From JAJFUE01 sp041687335 (lineage in GTDB: Bacteria; Sumerlaeota; Sumerlaeia; MVZB01): a DNA stretch of 64,000 nt. The notes below the pieces were generated by a model. That model ran no database searches. It had not been told where the DNA came from and saw only the letters and a program-made list of their open reading frames with translations. The translations under genes were made by a program, and so were the position numbers. The stretch is taken from the NCBI GenBank assembly GCA_041687335.1, contig JAWLCE010000001.1:248001-312000 (forward strand). The letters are read 5' to 3'. Positions 52,338 to 60,673 of this stretch are shown here, piece after piece (within the stretch, counting starts at the first letter, position 1; every line of letters starts with the position of its first letter).

Positions 52338-53590
52338 TCAGTCCCTCAGCTCGGGTTGGTGAATGTCGTCTTTAAGATATTTCCTTACCTCCCGTTTGTC
52401 ATGCGGCGAGAGCTTGATCACCACGTTGATCGTCTCCAAGACGTCGGACATTGTGCACACCATTTGGGCCAATTGGCGGCTGTTCAGGAAGATGTCTTTG
52501 AGCCGATGACAGTTCTTGGCAATGTTGAATCCAGGCTCCACACGCGGGCGCAACTGGCGCAGCAGCCGCCGAGCCAGCTCCGTGTGCGTCGGCAGCATCC
52601 CCCAGAACGTCTCGTGCACTGACGCATCGGCCTCAAACTGGCCTGGGCACTGCGCGCGCAATGGACAACATTTGCAGATCGCTGGCTGGCCTCGCCAGAG
52701 GAGAACCTGATCCTGGGGGTCATAGTCTTCCCAGCGCAATCTCTCGCCGGCGGGACAGAGTGGGCAACCATCGCTGTCGCATCCACGTGGGGGCTTCATG
52801 TCCGCCTTGGGGCGCACCAGATAAACCAGTTGCCAATTGATTCGATACCACGCCGCCAACCACCCCCGCAGATATCCCTTGTCGCCCACAGCGATGCGCA
52901 TCGGCCAGAAGGGCAGACTCCGACGCACGAAATTGAACAGCGACTTCGCCGTGCGCCTCTCCGAGATGTTTGCCGGCTGGACTCGCGAACAGAGCGCAAC
53001 GGGCACAAAACCGGCCTGAAATCGGATCAAACCGTAGATCGTGTGCTTATGGAAGCCGACGAAGAAGTTGGATTGTCCGCTCTTGCCGCTGCGCGATCCG
53101 CGCGCAGCCCCCACCTGCACCATCCGCTCGCGCACGCCGCGGTCATCTTTTTTTTTCGGGTGCGCCGAACCGCCGCCGGCAGGTCGGTGGCGTCCAGCAA
53201 CACGATGCCGGCCGGTGAGGGGTGCCCCAACTCAGCCACCGCCTTGAGCAGGTGGATATGGAGTTGCTGCCAACCGGCCTGGCCGAAGTAATCGCGCCAC
53301 TTCGACAGCGCGCCCGGCGTGGGCGTCGGCTGGCGAGGCGACATCCGGCAGAAGCGGCGAAAGTCGTTATTGTGTCGCAGCTCCCTGCAGGCACAATTGA
53401 AGGAGCCCAGCTGCTTGACCAACACGAGCAAATGAATGCGGACCCACTGCGAGGTGCGCCAGCGCTGCCAAGGTCCAGAGCCGCGCGTGCGCTTTTGCGG
53501 CCAGTGGTCGTCGAGCCAGCGATCGGGGATGGTTCTGGAGATCCGCAGCAAACGGGGATCGTTAGGTTCAACGGTGCGGAATCGGGCCAT
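52338..53590 (-). CDS. DDE transposase read through a -1 frameshift
   Basis: The first frame runs from 53590 and would stop at 53027. The second frame covers the rest to 52338. Joined at the A9 tract (53148-53156), the product reads ...TRKKK-DDRGVRERMVQVG... continuously. Visible features: first Asp in VLLDATDLPAAV, second Asp in IAVGDKGYLRGW, a cysteine cluster (GCPLCPAGERL; CKCCPLRAQCP) and VEPGFNIAKNCHRLKDIF, which may hold the Glu. This layout resembles DDE_Tnp_1/IS1182-like transposases, but I cannot fix the family. Programmed frameshifting is more likely than decay. Confidence 0.75.
53147..53156 (-). promoter_or_regulatory. A_AAA_AAG slippery site in the transposase gene
   Basis: On the minus strand the zero frame reads CGA AAA AAA AAG ATG. 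The heptamer A_AAA_AAG is the classical -1 slippage motif of IS elements and dnaX. A one-base backward slip puts the ribosome exactly into the downstream transposase frame. Confidence 0.65.
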
Positions 53591-53819
53591 GGGTCAGCAC
53601 CCCCGGGACGAACTCGCGCCCCGGGCGGACGGCTCAGGCGGTGGGCCTCCCACGGCGCGGCAGGAATGATTTTGCCTCTGAATCAACCATTTTGGCGACA
53701 CCAGTTAAAAATTGCGCAACCCACGTACATTCAATCTCCTACAGCGTTTCAGGAAACACCCTCCTTCAGGGCAACAGAAATTAACAGGGGGGGGTTGCCA
53801 GCGCCAAGGCCGCACCCTC

Positions 53820-54728
53820 TCAACGCCGCTGAAACGTCCGCCGCAGCCCCTCCTCCAGCCCGAGCGGCCGGTAATCCAGCTCCCGCTCGGCGGCCTCCTG
53901 CTCCACGCGCACGACCTCGCGCACGCCCAGCACGTTGTCCGCCGTCAGCGGCGGGTTTTTCATCCCCAGCGCCAGCAGCCGCGCCATCGCCAGCGCCAGC
54001 GGCACCGGCAGGTGCACCAGCGGCCGGCGCAACCCGCGCGCGCGCACCAGCGCCCTCATGAACTCATTGAGCTCGATCTCATCCGCCCCGCCCAGCATAT
54101 ATGTCCGCCCGCTCGTGGCCTCGCGCGCCAGCGCCGCCAGCGCCGCATCGGCGACATCATCCACATACACCGGCCGGATCAACTCGCGCCCCGACCCAAT
54201 CACCGGCACCACCGGCAGCTTCTCTAGCAGCTTGATCGTCTTGGCCACCAGCCCGCGCTCGCCCGGGCCATAGATCAGGTGCGGGCGCAAAATCGTCCAC
54301 GCCGGCGGCCCCGATTGCGCGCGCAGGTATTCGTCGGCGGCCAGCTTGCTGCGGCCATAAACGCTGCTGGAGCCCGGGTGGGCCGACATCGAGCTGATCT
54401 GGACCCAGCGCCCGACCCCCGCCGCGCGTGCTGCCTCAAAAAGCAGGCGCGTCCCCTCGACGTTGACCCTCCAGCTGAGCGCCTCATCGGGCGCCCCCTG
54501 GCTGGTCGTCGCGGCGCAGTGGATCACCGCCTCCACCCCCGCCACCGCCCGCGCCAGCGCCGCCGTGTCGCCCATGTCGGCCTGCGCGATCTGCCTGTCG
54601 GGCAGCGGCACCCGCCCTCGCGGGCTGCCCTGGCGGATCATCCCCACCACGTCATGGCCGCCCGCCTGCGCGCGCGCCACGGTCGCGGCTCCAAGAAAAC
54701 CGGCGGCGCCGGTGACAAGGATTCGCAT
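53820..54728 (-). CDS. NAD-dependent epimerase/dehydratase (extended SDR)
   Basis: Encodes 302 residues. The N-terminal NAD(P) motif is ILVTGAAGFLGAATVARAQA; the catalytic Tyr and Lys are in SSVYGRSKLAADEYL, with the Ser in VQISSMSA. After ILRPHLIYGPGERGLVAKTI comes a variable C-terminal domain ending in EEGLRRTFQ, as in NAD-dependent sugar epimerases and 3-beta-HSD-like proteins. The substrate cannot be predicted. GGAAGGA lies before the ATG. It begins 56 bases from the IS right end and is not disrupted. Confidence 0.85.
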   Translation of the reverse strand: MRILVTGAAGFLGAATVARAQAGGHDVVGMIRQGSPRGRVPLPDRQIAQADMGDTAALARAVAGVEAVIHCAATTSQGAPDEALSWRVNVEGTRLLFEAARAAGVGRWVQISSMSAHPGSSSVYGRSKLAADEYLRAQSGPPAWTILRPHLIYGPGERGLVAKTIKLLEKLPVVPVIGSGRELIRPVYVDDVADAALAALAREATSGRTYMLGGADEIELNEFMRALVRARGLRRPLVHLPVPLALAMARLLALGMKNPPLTADNVLGVREVVRVEQEAAERELDYRPLGLEEGLRRTFQRR

Positions 54729-54903
54729 GCTCGGTCCTTCCGCTGTTTTGGGCCTGTCGCTGCGCCCCTGAAAATCGTAAAATAAAGTTCGCTCGCCCGC
54801 CGCCCGCGGCTGCGGTCGATTCAGCCCCCTGGCTGGCGTCGCTCGCGATCAATTGTTCAGCATCTCCCGCGCGCGGTCAACCTCCGCGACCCAGGACCCC
54901 GAC

Positions 54904-55650
54904 ATGACTCCCGCCCCCCTCATCGGCGTCAACTGCGACGTCTTCACCGATCCCACCGGCCGCATCCACGGCGTGCGCCCCGCCTGCTGGGAGGCAGTCG
55001 TCCGCGCCGGCGGGATGCCGGTGCTCATGCCGCCGCTGGCCGACCCCCCGCTGATCGGAAAGCTGCTCGACCGGCTCGACGCGCTCGTCCTGACCGGCGG
55101 CGACGACATCCCGCCCGCGCGCCTGGGGCTGACCTCCGCCCCCGAATCCGTCGAACCGATCCCCCCCGAGCGCGACCGCACCGATTTCACCCTGATCGAC
55201 GAGATCCGCCGCCGCCGCCTGCCCACGCTCGCCATCTGCCTCGGCTGTCAGGAGCTCAACGTCGCCCTCGGCGGCTCGATCTGGCTCGACCTGGACCAGG
55301 AGGGGCCGCCCGCGCGTCTCACCCACCGCGGCCCACGTCAGGCGCGCAAGGTTTTCCACCCCATCGCCGTCGAATCGGCGGGCATCCTGGACCGCCTGTG
55401 GCAGGGCCGGCGCGAGCTGGAAGTCAACAGCGCCCACCATCAGGCGATCCGTGAGCTCGGCGCCGGACTGCGCGTGCTGGCCCGCGCCCCCGACGGCATC
55501 ATCGAGGCCATCACCCTCGAGGAGCACCCCTTCCTGCTCGGCGTGCAGTGGCATCCCGAAACAATGCCCGACGACCATCGCCAGCGGATTCTGTTTGAAG
55601 CGCTCGTCGAGGCCGCCGTAAAATGGAAACAGCGCCCGCTGGAGGATTGA
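54904..55650 (+). CDS. Class I glutamine amidotransferase-like hydrolase (PuuD family)
   Basis: Encodes 248 residues. Motifs: IGVNCDVF at the start, LVLTGGDDIPPARLG, the nucleophile elbow AICLGCQELNVALGG (Cys112), and GVQWHPETMPDDHRQRILFE with the catalytic His and Glu. This is the pattern of gamma-glutamyl-gamma-aminobutyrate hydrolase and relatives, so it probably hydrolyses a gamma-glutamyl amide. The start at 54904 (MTPAPLIGVNC) fits the family; the open frame upstream does not. Eight bases separate it from def. Confidence 0.85.
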   Translation: MTPAPLIGVNCDVFTDPTGRIHGVRPACWEAVVRAGGMPVLMPPLADPPLIGKLLDRLDALVLTGGDDIPPARLGLTSAPESVEPIPPERDRTDFTLIDEIRRRRLPTLAICLGCQELNVALGGSIWLDLDQEGPPARLTHRGPRQARKVFHPIAVESAGILDRLWQGRRELEVNSAHHQAIRELGAGLRVLARAPDGIIEAITLEEHPFLLGVQWHPETMPDDHRQRILFEALVEAAVKWKQRPLED

Positions 55651-55658
55651 TCCATCCC

Positions 55659-56198
55659 ATGCCCACCCTGCCCATCCGCTTCTATGACGACCCCGTGCTG
55701 CGCCAGACCGCCCGCCCGATCGCCTCGGTCGAGCCGCGCCACCGCGAACTGGCCGCAAACATGGCCGAGACCATGTATGAGGCCAGCGGGATTGGCCTGG
55801 CCGCCAATCAGGTCGGCGTCCTCGAGCGGATCATCATCGTCGACACCGGCTGGCCCCGCCGCGCCGATGATGACGAGCAGCCGCTGCGCCGCCCGCGCGC
55901 GATGATCAACCCCGAAGTCCTTCAGGAGAGCGACCAGGACGACGCCTACGAGGAAGGCTGCCTCAGCCTGCCCGGCATCAACGGCGACGTCTGGCGTTCG
56001 ATCCGCATCCGTTACCGCTACACCGACCTGGACGGCCAGACCCACGAGGCCGAGGCCCAGGACCTTGAGGCCCGCTGCATCCTGCACGAGATCGACCACC
56101 TCAACGGCGTGCTCTTCATCGACCGGATGACCACCCAGGCCCGCCGTGCCCTCGCCGGCAAACTGCAAAGACTGCGCCGTTCCCAGGAAACCGCCTGA
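55659..56198 (+). CDS. def: Peptide deformylase
   Basis: Encodes 179 residues. All three deformylase motifs are present: GIGLAANQVGV, EEGCLSLPG (Cys101) and HEIDHLNGVLFIDRM (His143, Glu144, His147), which bind the catalytic iron or zinc. It removes the N-terminal formyl group from new proteins. GGAGGA lies 12 bases before the ATG, rather distant. fmt, the usual neighbour, is absent here. It is followed by a complete 58-bp double palindrome that may end transcription. Confidence 0.95.
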   Translation: MPTLPIRFYDDPVLRQTARPIASVEPRHRELAANMAETMYEASGIGLAANQVGVLERIIIVDTGWPRRADDDEQPLRRPRAMINPEVLQESDQDDAYEEGCLSLPGINGDVWRSIRIRYRYTDLDGQTHEAEAQDLEARCILHEIDHLNGVLFIDRMTTQARRALAGKLQRLRRSQETA

Positions 56199-56230
56199 GG
56201 CCGCCACCTCCGCCCCGTTTCCCGAAAGTG

Positions 56231-56288
56231 GTAGGTCGGGTCTTCGACCCGACATGGCCTCCAGTGTCGGCTCGAAGAGCCGACCTAC
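56231..56288 (+). repeat. 58-bp double-palindrome repeat, copy D (complete)
   Basis: Two hairpins, GTAGGTCGGGT-CTTCG-ACCCGAC and GTCGGCTC-GAA-GAGCCGACCTAC, are joined by ATGGCCTCCA. The outer ends GTAGGTCGG and CCGACCTAC are also complementary, so the whole unit can form one long stem. It is the reference copy of a family with six members in this window. Confidence 0.85.
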
Positions 56289-56355
56289 CCCCCGCACGCA
56301 CTGTGGTGGAAAGCGCGAGATGCACCCCCGTCTTCCGGTTTTTTAGCTCATTAGC

Positions 56356-56385
56356 TTGACACCCCGCAGGCCCGCCCGCTGTACT
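56356..56385 (+). promoter_or_regulatory. Sigma-70-type promoter for the P-type ATPase
   Basis: A perfect -35 (TTGACA, 56356-56361), an 18-base spacer and TGTACT (56380-56385, 4 of 6). The start point would be near 56392, 22 bases before the ATG. Confidence 0.45.
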
Positions 56386-56413
56386 GGATGGTATTGAACC
56401 AGGAGCGAGCGCA

Positions 56414-59167
56414 ATGGCCAAGCGGTTGACCCAGCCAGCCGACGACGAAAAAACACAGTTCCCATGGCATGCCGAGGATGTCGAGGCCGTCCTGCGCGAG
56501 CTCGACACCCGCCGCGAGGGCCTCTCCGACGCCGAGGCCGCCCGCCGACTCGAACAGCACGGCCCCAACCGCCTGCGCCCGCGCAGTCGTCAGGGCCCCT
56601 TCATGCGCTTCCTGCTCCAGTTCCACAACGTCTTGATCTATGTCCTGCTGGTGGCGGCGGTCGCTGCGCTGGCGCTCGGCGAGTTGCTCGATGCCGGCGT
56701 CATCCTCGGCGTCGTCATCATCAACGCCCTTATCGGCTTTATTCAGGAAGGCAAGGCCGAAAAGGCGCTCGAGGCCATCGGCAAGATGCTCTCGCTCGAA
56801 GCGACGGTCCTGCGCGAGGGCCAGCGCCGTGAAATTCCAGCCGAGGAACTCGTCCCCGGCGACGTCGTCCTGCTGCGCGAGGGCGACAAGGTCCCCGCCG
56901 ACCTGCGCCTGTTCAGCGTGCGCGACCTGAGGATCGATGAGGCCATGCTGACCGGCGAATCGGTCCCCGTCGAGAAGCAGACCAACCCCGTCGAGGCCGG
57001 CACCCCCGTCGCCGACCGTCTGGGGCTCGCCTTCTCCGCCACGCTGGTCACCTCGGGCAAGGGCAGCGGTGTCGTCATCGCCACCGGCGACACCACCGAA
57101 ATCGGCCGCATCTCCGAGCTGGTCACCGAGACCCCCCAGATCACCACGCCACTCATCCGCCAGATGACCCAGTTCGGCCACAAGCTGGCCATCGTCGTCC
57201 TGGTCATTTCCGTCGCCACTTTCCTGCTCGGCTGGCTCTGGCGCGGTCAGGCGCCGATCGAGATGGCCATGGCCGCCGTCGCGCTCGCCGTCGCCGCCAT
57301 CCCCGAGGGCCTGCCCGCCATCATGACCATCACGCTCGCCATCGGCGTCCAGCGCATGGCCCGCCGCAACGCGATCATCCGCCGCCTGCCCGCGGTCGAT
57401 ACGCTCGGCGCCATCACCGTCATCTGCAGCGACAAGACCGGCACCCTGACCCGCAATGAGATGACCGTCACCAGCATCGCCACCCCCGCCGGCCTCTGTG
57501 AGGTCGAGGGTGTGGGCTATGACCCCGAAGGCCGCGTCCTGGCCGACGGCCAGCCCGCCCAGCTCGACCAGCGCCCCGACCTCGCGCTCGCGCTGCGCGC
57601 CGGGCTGCTCTGCAACGATGCCCGCCTGGTCCACGAGGATGACCTGTGGCGTCCCCAGGGCGACCCGATGGAAGCGGCCCTGATCGTGCTGGCGCGCAAG
57701 GCCGGCCTCGACCCCGACTCCGAACATGAAGCCTGGCCGACCTTGGACACGATCCCCTTCGAGTCCAAGCATAAATTCATGGCCACCTTGCACCGCCGGC
57801 CCGGGGGCGGCGAACTGATCTTCGTCAAGGGCGCGCCCGAGCAAATCCTCGAAAACTGCCGCGCCGTCTGGAGCGACGAGGGTGCCGACCCCGCCCCGCT
57901 CGACCGCGCCCAGTGGGAGCAGCAATACGAGCAGCTCGCCGCCAGTGGCCAGCGCGTGTTGGCGGCTGCCTGCAAGCCCGCTCCCGGCCGCGACAAGATC
58001 GAACACGGTGATATCCAAGACCTGCTCCTGCTCGGCCTCTGGGGCATCATTGATCCCCCCCGCGCGGAGGCGATCGAGTCGGTCCGCCAGTGTCACGAGG
58101 CCGGCATCCGCGCCAAGATGATCACCGGCGACCACAAGCTGACCGCCCTGGCCATCGGCCACCAGCTCGCCATCGGTGATGGCCAATCGGCCCTCACCGG
58201 CCGCGAACTGGAACAGATCGACGAGGCGCGTCTGGGCGAGCTGGTCCATGAAATCGACGTTTATGCCCGCGTCAGTCCCGAGCACAAGCTGCGCCTCGTG
58301 CAAGCCCTCCAGGCCCACGGCGACGTGGTCGCCATGACCGGCGATGGCGGCAATGACGCCCCCGCCCTCAAGCGCGCCGACATCGGCGTCGCCATGGGCC
58401 TCAAGGGCACCGAGGTCGCCCAGGAAGCCTCCGAGATGGTGCTCGCCGACGACAACTTCGCCTCGATCGCCCACGCCGTCGAGGAGGGCCGCACCGTCTA
58501 CGACAACCTGCGCAAGGCCGTGCTCTTCATCCTGCCCACCAATGGCGGCGAGGCGATGGTCATCATGCTGGCGATCGTGCTCGGCCTGACCATGCCGCTG
58601 ACCCCCGTCCAGGTCTTGTGGATCAACATGATCACCGCCGTCACGCTCGCCCTCGCGCTCGCCTTCGAGCCGCCCGAGGCCAACGTCATGCGGCGCCCCC
58701 CGCGCGAGCCGCGCCAACCCCTGCTGACCCGCTTCTTCCTCTGGCGCATCCTGCTGGTCTCCCTGATCATGTTCGCCGGCACCTTCGGCGTCTTCGCCTG
58801 GCTCACCACCGGCGGCGCCGAGATCGAACTGGCACGCACCGCCGCCGTCAATACCATCGTGCTGCTCGAGATCTTCTACCTCTTCAATACCCGCTTCATC
58901 CTCGAGTCTTCCCTCTCGCTCAAGGGTTTCTTAGGCAGCCGGGCCGCCCTCATTGCCATCGCACTGGTCATTGTCTTCCAGCTCTTGTTCACCTATCTCG
59001 GCCTGATGCAGAACCTCTTCTCCACCCGCCCGCTCGACCTGGGCCACTGGCTGCTGATTATCCCCGTCGCCGCCTCGGTCCTGCCGATCGTCGAGTTTGA
59101 AAAATGGCTGATGCGCCGTCACGCCCTCAACCACCCGAAGCGGCAGGTCGGGTCTCCGAAGAGGTAG
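56414..59167 (+). CDS. P2-type cation-transporting ATPase (calcium-type)
   Basis: Encodes 917 residues. Cation_ATPase_N at residues 15-80, actuator with DEAMLTGESVPVEK, membrane motif VAAIPEGLPAIMTITLAIG (M4, PEGL as in SERCA/PMCA), phosphorylation site CSDKTGTLTRNE (Asp340), KGAPE, GDGGNDAPALKRADIGVAMG, and four C-terminal helices. The PEGL motif and M5/M6 residues suggest Ca2+ (or Mg2+/Mn2+) export; the ion is inferred. AGGAG supports the start. The last eight codons and the stop come from a palindromic repeat, so the natural end was probably altered. Confidence 0.9.
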   Translation: MAKRLTQPADDEKTQFPWHAEDVEAVLRELDTRREGLSDAEAARRLEQHGPNRLRPRSRQGPFMRFLLQFHNVLIYVLLVAAVAALALGELLDAGVILGVVIINALIGFIQEGKAEKALEAIGKMLSLEATVLREGQRREIPAEELVPGDVVLLREGDKVPADLRLFSVRDLRIDEAMLTGESVPVEKQTNPVEAGTPVADRLGLAFSATLVTSGKGSGVVIATGDTTEIGRISELVTETPQITTPLIRQMTQFGHKLAIVVLVISVATFLLGWLWRGQAPIEMAMAAVALAVAAIPEGLPAIMTITLAIGVQRMARRNAIIRRLPAVDTLGAITVICSDKTGTLTRNEMTVTSIATPAGLCEVEGVGYDPEGRVLADGQPAQLDQRPDLALALRAGLLCNDARLVHEDDLWRPQGDPMEAALIVLARKAGLDPDSEHEAWPTLDTIPFESKHKFMATLHRRPGGGELIFVKGAPEQILENCRAVWSDEGADPAPLDRAQWEQQYEQLAASGQRVLAAACKPAPGRDKIEHGDIQDLLLLGLWGIIDPPRAEAIESVRQCHEAGIRAKMITGDHKLTALAIGHQLAIGDGQSALTGRELEQIDEARLGELVHEIDVYARVSPEHKLRLVQALQAHGDVVAMTGDGGNDAPALKRADIGVAMGLKGTEVAQEASEMVLADDNFASIAHAVEEGRTVYDNLRKAVLFILPTNGGEAMVIMLAIVLGLTMPLTPVQVLWINMITAVTLALALAFEPPEANVMRRPPREPRQPLLTRFFLWRILLVSLIMFAGTFGVFAWLTTGGAEIELARTAAVNTIVLLEIFYLFNTRFILESSLSLKGFLGSRAALIAIALVIVFQLLFTYLGLMQNLFSTRPLDLGHWLLIIPVAASVLPIVEFEKWLMRRHALNHPKRQVGSPKR

Positions 59168-59209
59168 GTCGGGTCTCCGACCCGACATGGGCTCCAGTGC
59201 CGGCTCGAG
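59142..59209 (+). repeat. 58-bp double-palindrome repeat, copy E, with a partial copy in the gene end
   Basis: The full-length relative is 59164-59209 (GTAGGTCGGGTCTCCGACCC, spacer, CCGGCTCGAG). A partial unit GGCAGGTCGGGTCTCCGAAG at 59142-59161 lies inside the ATPase coding end. The TAG of the repeat's GTAGG start is the stop codon of the ATPase. Confidence 0.8.
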
Positions 59210-59249
59210 TATGTGTTTGGCGTGGCGGTGGTGATGCATGGTCAGACGG

Positions 59250-59500
59250 AGGAGGCATTTAGCTCCGTCAGGAGCGACCTGTTTGTAGCAAGGCCGTTCC
59301 CCTGGCCCCAAGCTCCGTCAGGAGCGGTCTTAGTCGCAATCTACGCCCCTGGGTCAGAACTCCGGAGGTGCGGCCTGTAACGACAGAGCCGGCCACATAA
59401 GCCCCGGCAGGGGCGATACTTCGGTAGCCCATGGCGTGAGCCATGGGTTGGGGTCAAATCAAAATCCCAAGCCCCGGCAGGGGCGACACTTTTTTAGAGA
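59250..59500. repeat. Mixed palindrome block (GCTCCGTCAGGAGC and GCCCCGGCAGGGGC types)
   Basis: AGCTCCGTCAGGAGCGAC occurs near 59252 and 59311, with the first followed by CTGTTTGTAG as in the 47.6-kb array. AAGCCCCGGCAGGGGCGA occurs near 59400 and 59470, and AGCCCATGG-CGTGAG-CCATGGGTT near 59427. No gene is visible. The block appears to be an accumulation of separate repeat insertions. Confidence 0.65.
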
Positions 59501-59561
59501 TCAGCCTTTGTCGCCGCTACCGTGGCTTAGGGGGGAGAGGGCATCCCGCTAAAAACATACG

Positions 59562-59595
59562 GCTCGACCCGACATGGGCTCCAGTGTCGGCACGG
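59562..59595 (+). repeat. 58-bp double-palindrome repeat, copy F (fragment)
   Basis: CTCGACCCGACATGGGCTCC followed by AGTGTCGGCACGGG: the spacer and flanking half-hairpins of the family without either outer arm. Confidence 0.6.
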
Positions 59596-59958
59596 GACGC
59601 GGATGAACGCAGATTGGGCGGATGGAGATGTGAGATTTTGACGCAGAGGCGCGGAGGAAGAAAGAGGAATGGGACGTGGATGGACGCCGGAGGAATTTGC
59701 ACGGATGGGGGTGGATGAGAGGGGGAACTCTTATTGATTTATGGGGTGTGGGTTTCGGGGTTGTGGTTGGGGAATGGTGTTAGAGATGCCGGGAACCAGA
59801 TATTCCGTATTTCAGGTGCGATGTAAAATTATATATGTTTCTGGTTTCATTTCTAGTTCTAGTTTCTAGATCGACGATGGGGGGGGCTGATTATCGACTG
59901 CGGGCGCGGCAGGATGATCCGACGGGGATTTTTAAAATAATACACACTTTGCTGTTCA
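59596..59958. other. Intergenic tract without a recognisable gene
   Basis: This stretch contains degenerate GACGCAGAGGCGCGGAGGAA and GGATGAACGCAGATT motifs of the kind seen in decayed intergenic repeats, then AT-rich sequence with an open frame (59835-60020) that lacks a ribosome site. I see no supported feature. Confidence 0.5.
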
Positions 59959-60339
59959 TCATTCCAAAAGCAAGGAAAATGCATCGGGCACATCACGAAA
60001 TAATGCAAAAAAAAACATAGCCGCAATGACGCATAGTGCCGTCAGGGTGTTTTTGCGCCAAATATTTATTGCAGCGGATGCCAACCCCAAAATAGCTAAA
60101 CATACAATTACTTCAGCTCCAAAATATGACACTATGTATATTATGTTATAAAACATATATGGCAAAAACGGTTCGTCTGCCGCATAGCAAATGCCTGATT
60201 GATTTAAACTATAAAATCCCAATGTATAATAGGGAATATATACAATAATTATGAATATTAAAAACGTCAAAAACCAAAAGCGCGATGATAGATAAGCAAT
60301 ACGATCGAACGAATGAGAGGATGGCATTTTGTGTTCCAT
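59959..60339 (-). CDS. AT-rich small membrane protein
   Basis: Encodes 126 residues from the ATG at 60339, which has GGAG eight bases ahead. Three long hydrophobic segments: FWFLTFLIFIIIVYIPYYTL, YMFYNIIYIVSYFGAEVIVC and LTALCVIAAMFFFALF. I do not recognise the family. Base composition is far AT-richer than anything else in the window, indicating foreign origin. The frame is open further upstream through GC-rich DNA, but that part has no coding character of its own. It is surrounded by repeats on the downstream side. Confidence 0.55.
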   Translation of the reverse strand: MEHKMPSSHSFDRIAYLSSRFWFLTFLIFIIIVYIPYYTLGFYSLNQSGICYAADEPFLPYMFYNIIYIVSYFGAEVIVCLAILGLASAAINIWRKNTLTALCVIAAMFFFALFRDVPDAFSLLLE

Positions 60340-60380
60340 TTGTAGAACTCCGCTCCCGTTGGGCTTGTAGAGGCCCCAGC

Positions 60381-60409
60381 CGTTGCCGGCGGGGCTGCTG
60401 CCGGCAACG
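60381..60409. other. Strong hairpin upstream of the AT-rich gene
   Basis: CGTTGCCGGC (60381-60390) and GCCGGCAACG (60400-60409) form a perfect 10-bp stem with a 9-base loop, 40-70 bases upstream of the membrane-protein ATG. It sits at the sharp GC-to-AT boundary and could mark the end of an acquired segment or act on the transcript leader. Confidence 0.45.
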
Positions 60410-60600
60410 CTGTGGCTGTGGAAGACCGGCTGGTTGAGTTGCGCCATGGCCGTTGCCCACATTTGGTGATTACCTGCATGGCTAATTACATCGGACGATT
60501 GCATGATGACGAAGGGCCGGGCTGGGGTCAAGATTTTTGATCGTCGCCCGGCGGGGGTGGCGGCAGAATAAGGCGGCACATGCTGCGCCCACGACTCAGC

Positions 60601-60629
60601 TTGCCCATCGCCAGCCCGATCTCTATATT
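60601..60629 (+). promoter_or_regulatory. Sigma-70-type promoter for the M14 peptidase gene
   Basis: TTGCCC (60601-60606), a 17-base spacer and TATATT (60624-60629). The start point would be near 60636, giving a leader of ~38 bases with GGGGTGCG before the ATG at 60674. Confidence 0.5.
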
Positions 60630-60673
60630 GGGTGCGTCAGTGGCAACAAACTCATCAACCGGGGTGCGATACG

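Larger units (their letters stand above)
52314..53763. mobile_element. Complete insertion sequence with perfect ends and target duplication
   Basis: A 1450-bp element bounded by perfect 18-bp inverted repeats, GAGGGTGTTTCCTGAAAC (52314-52331) and its complement (53746-53763). The flanks repeat CTTCA (52309-52313 and 53764-53768), a 5-bp target-site duplication. The only gene is a DDE transposase on the minus strand, split in two frames. Removing the IS restores CCCTTCAGGGC, so it landed in a palindromic repeat. Intact ends and duplication point to a recent insertion. Confidence 0.9.
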
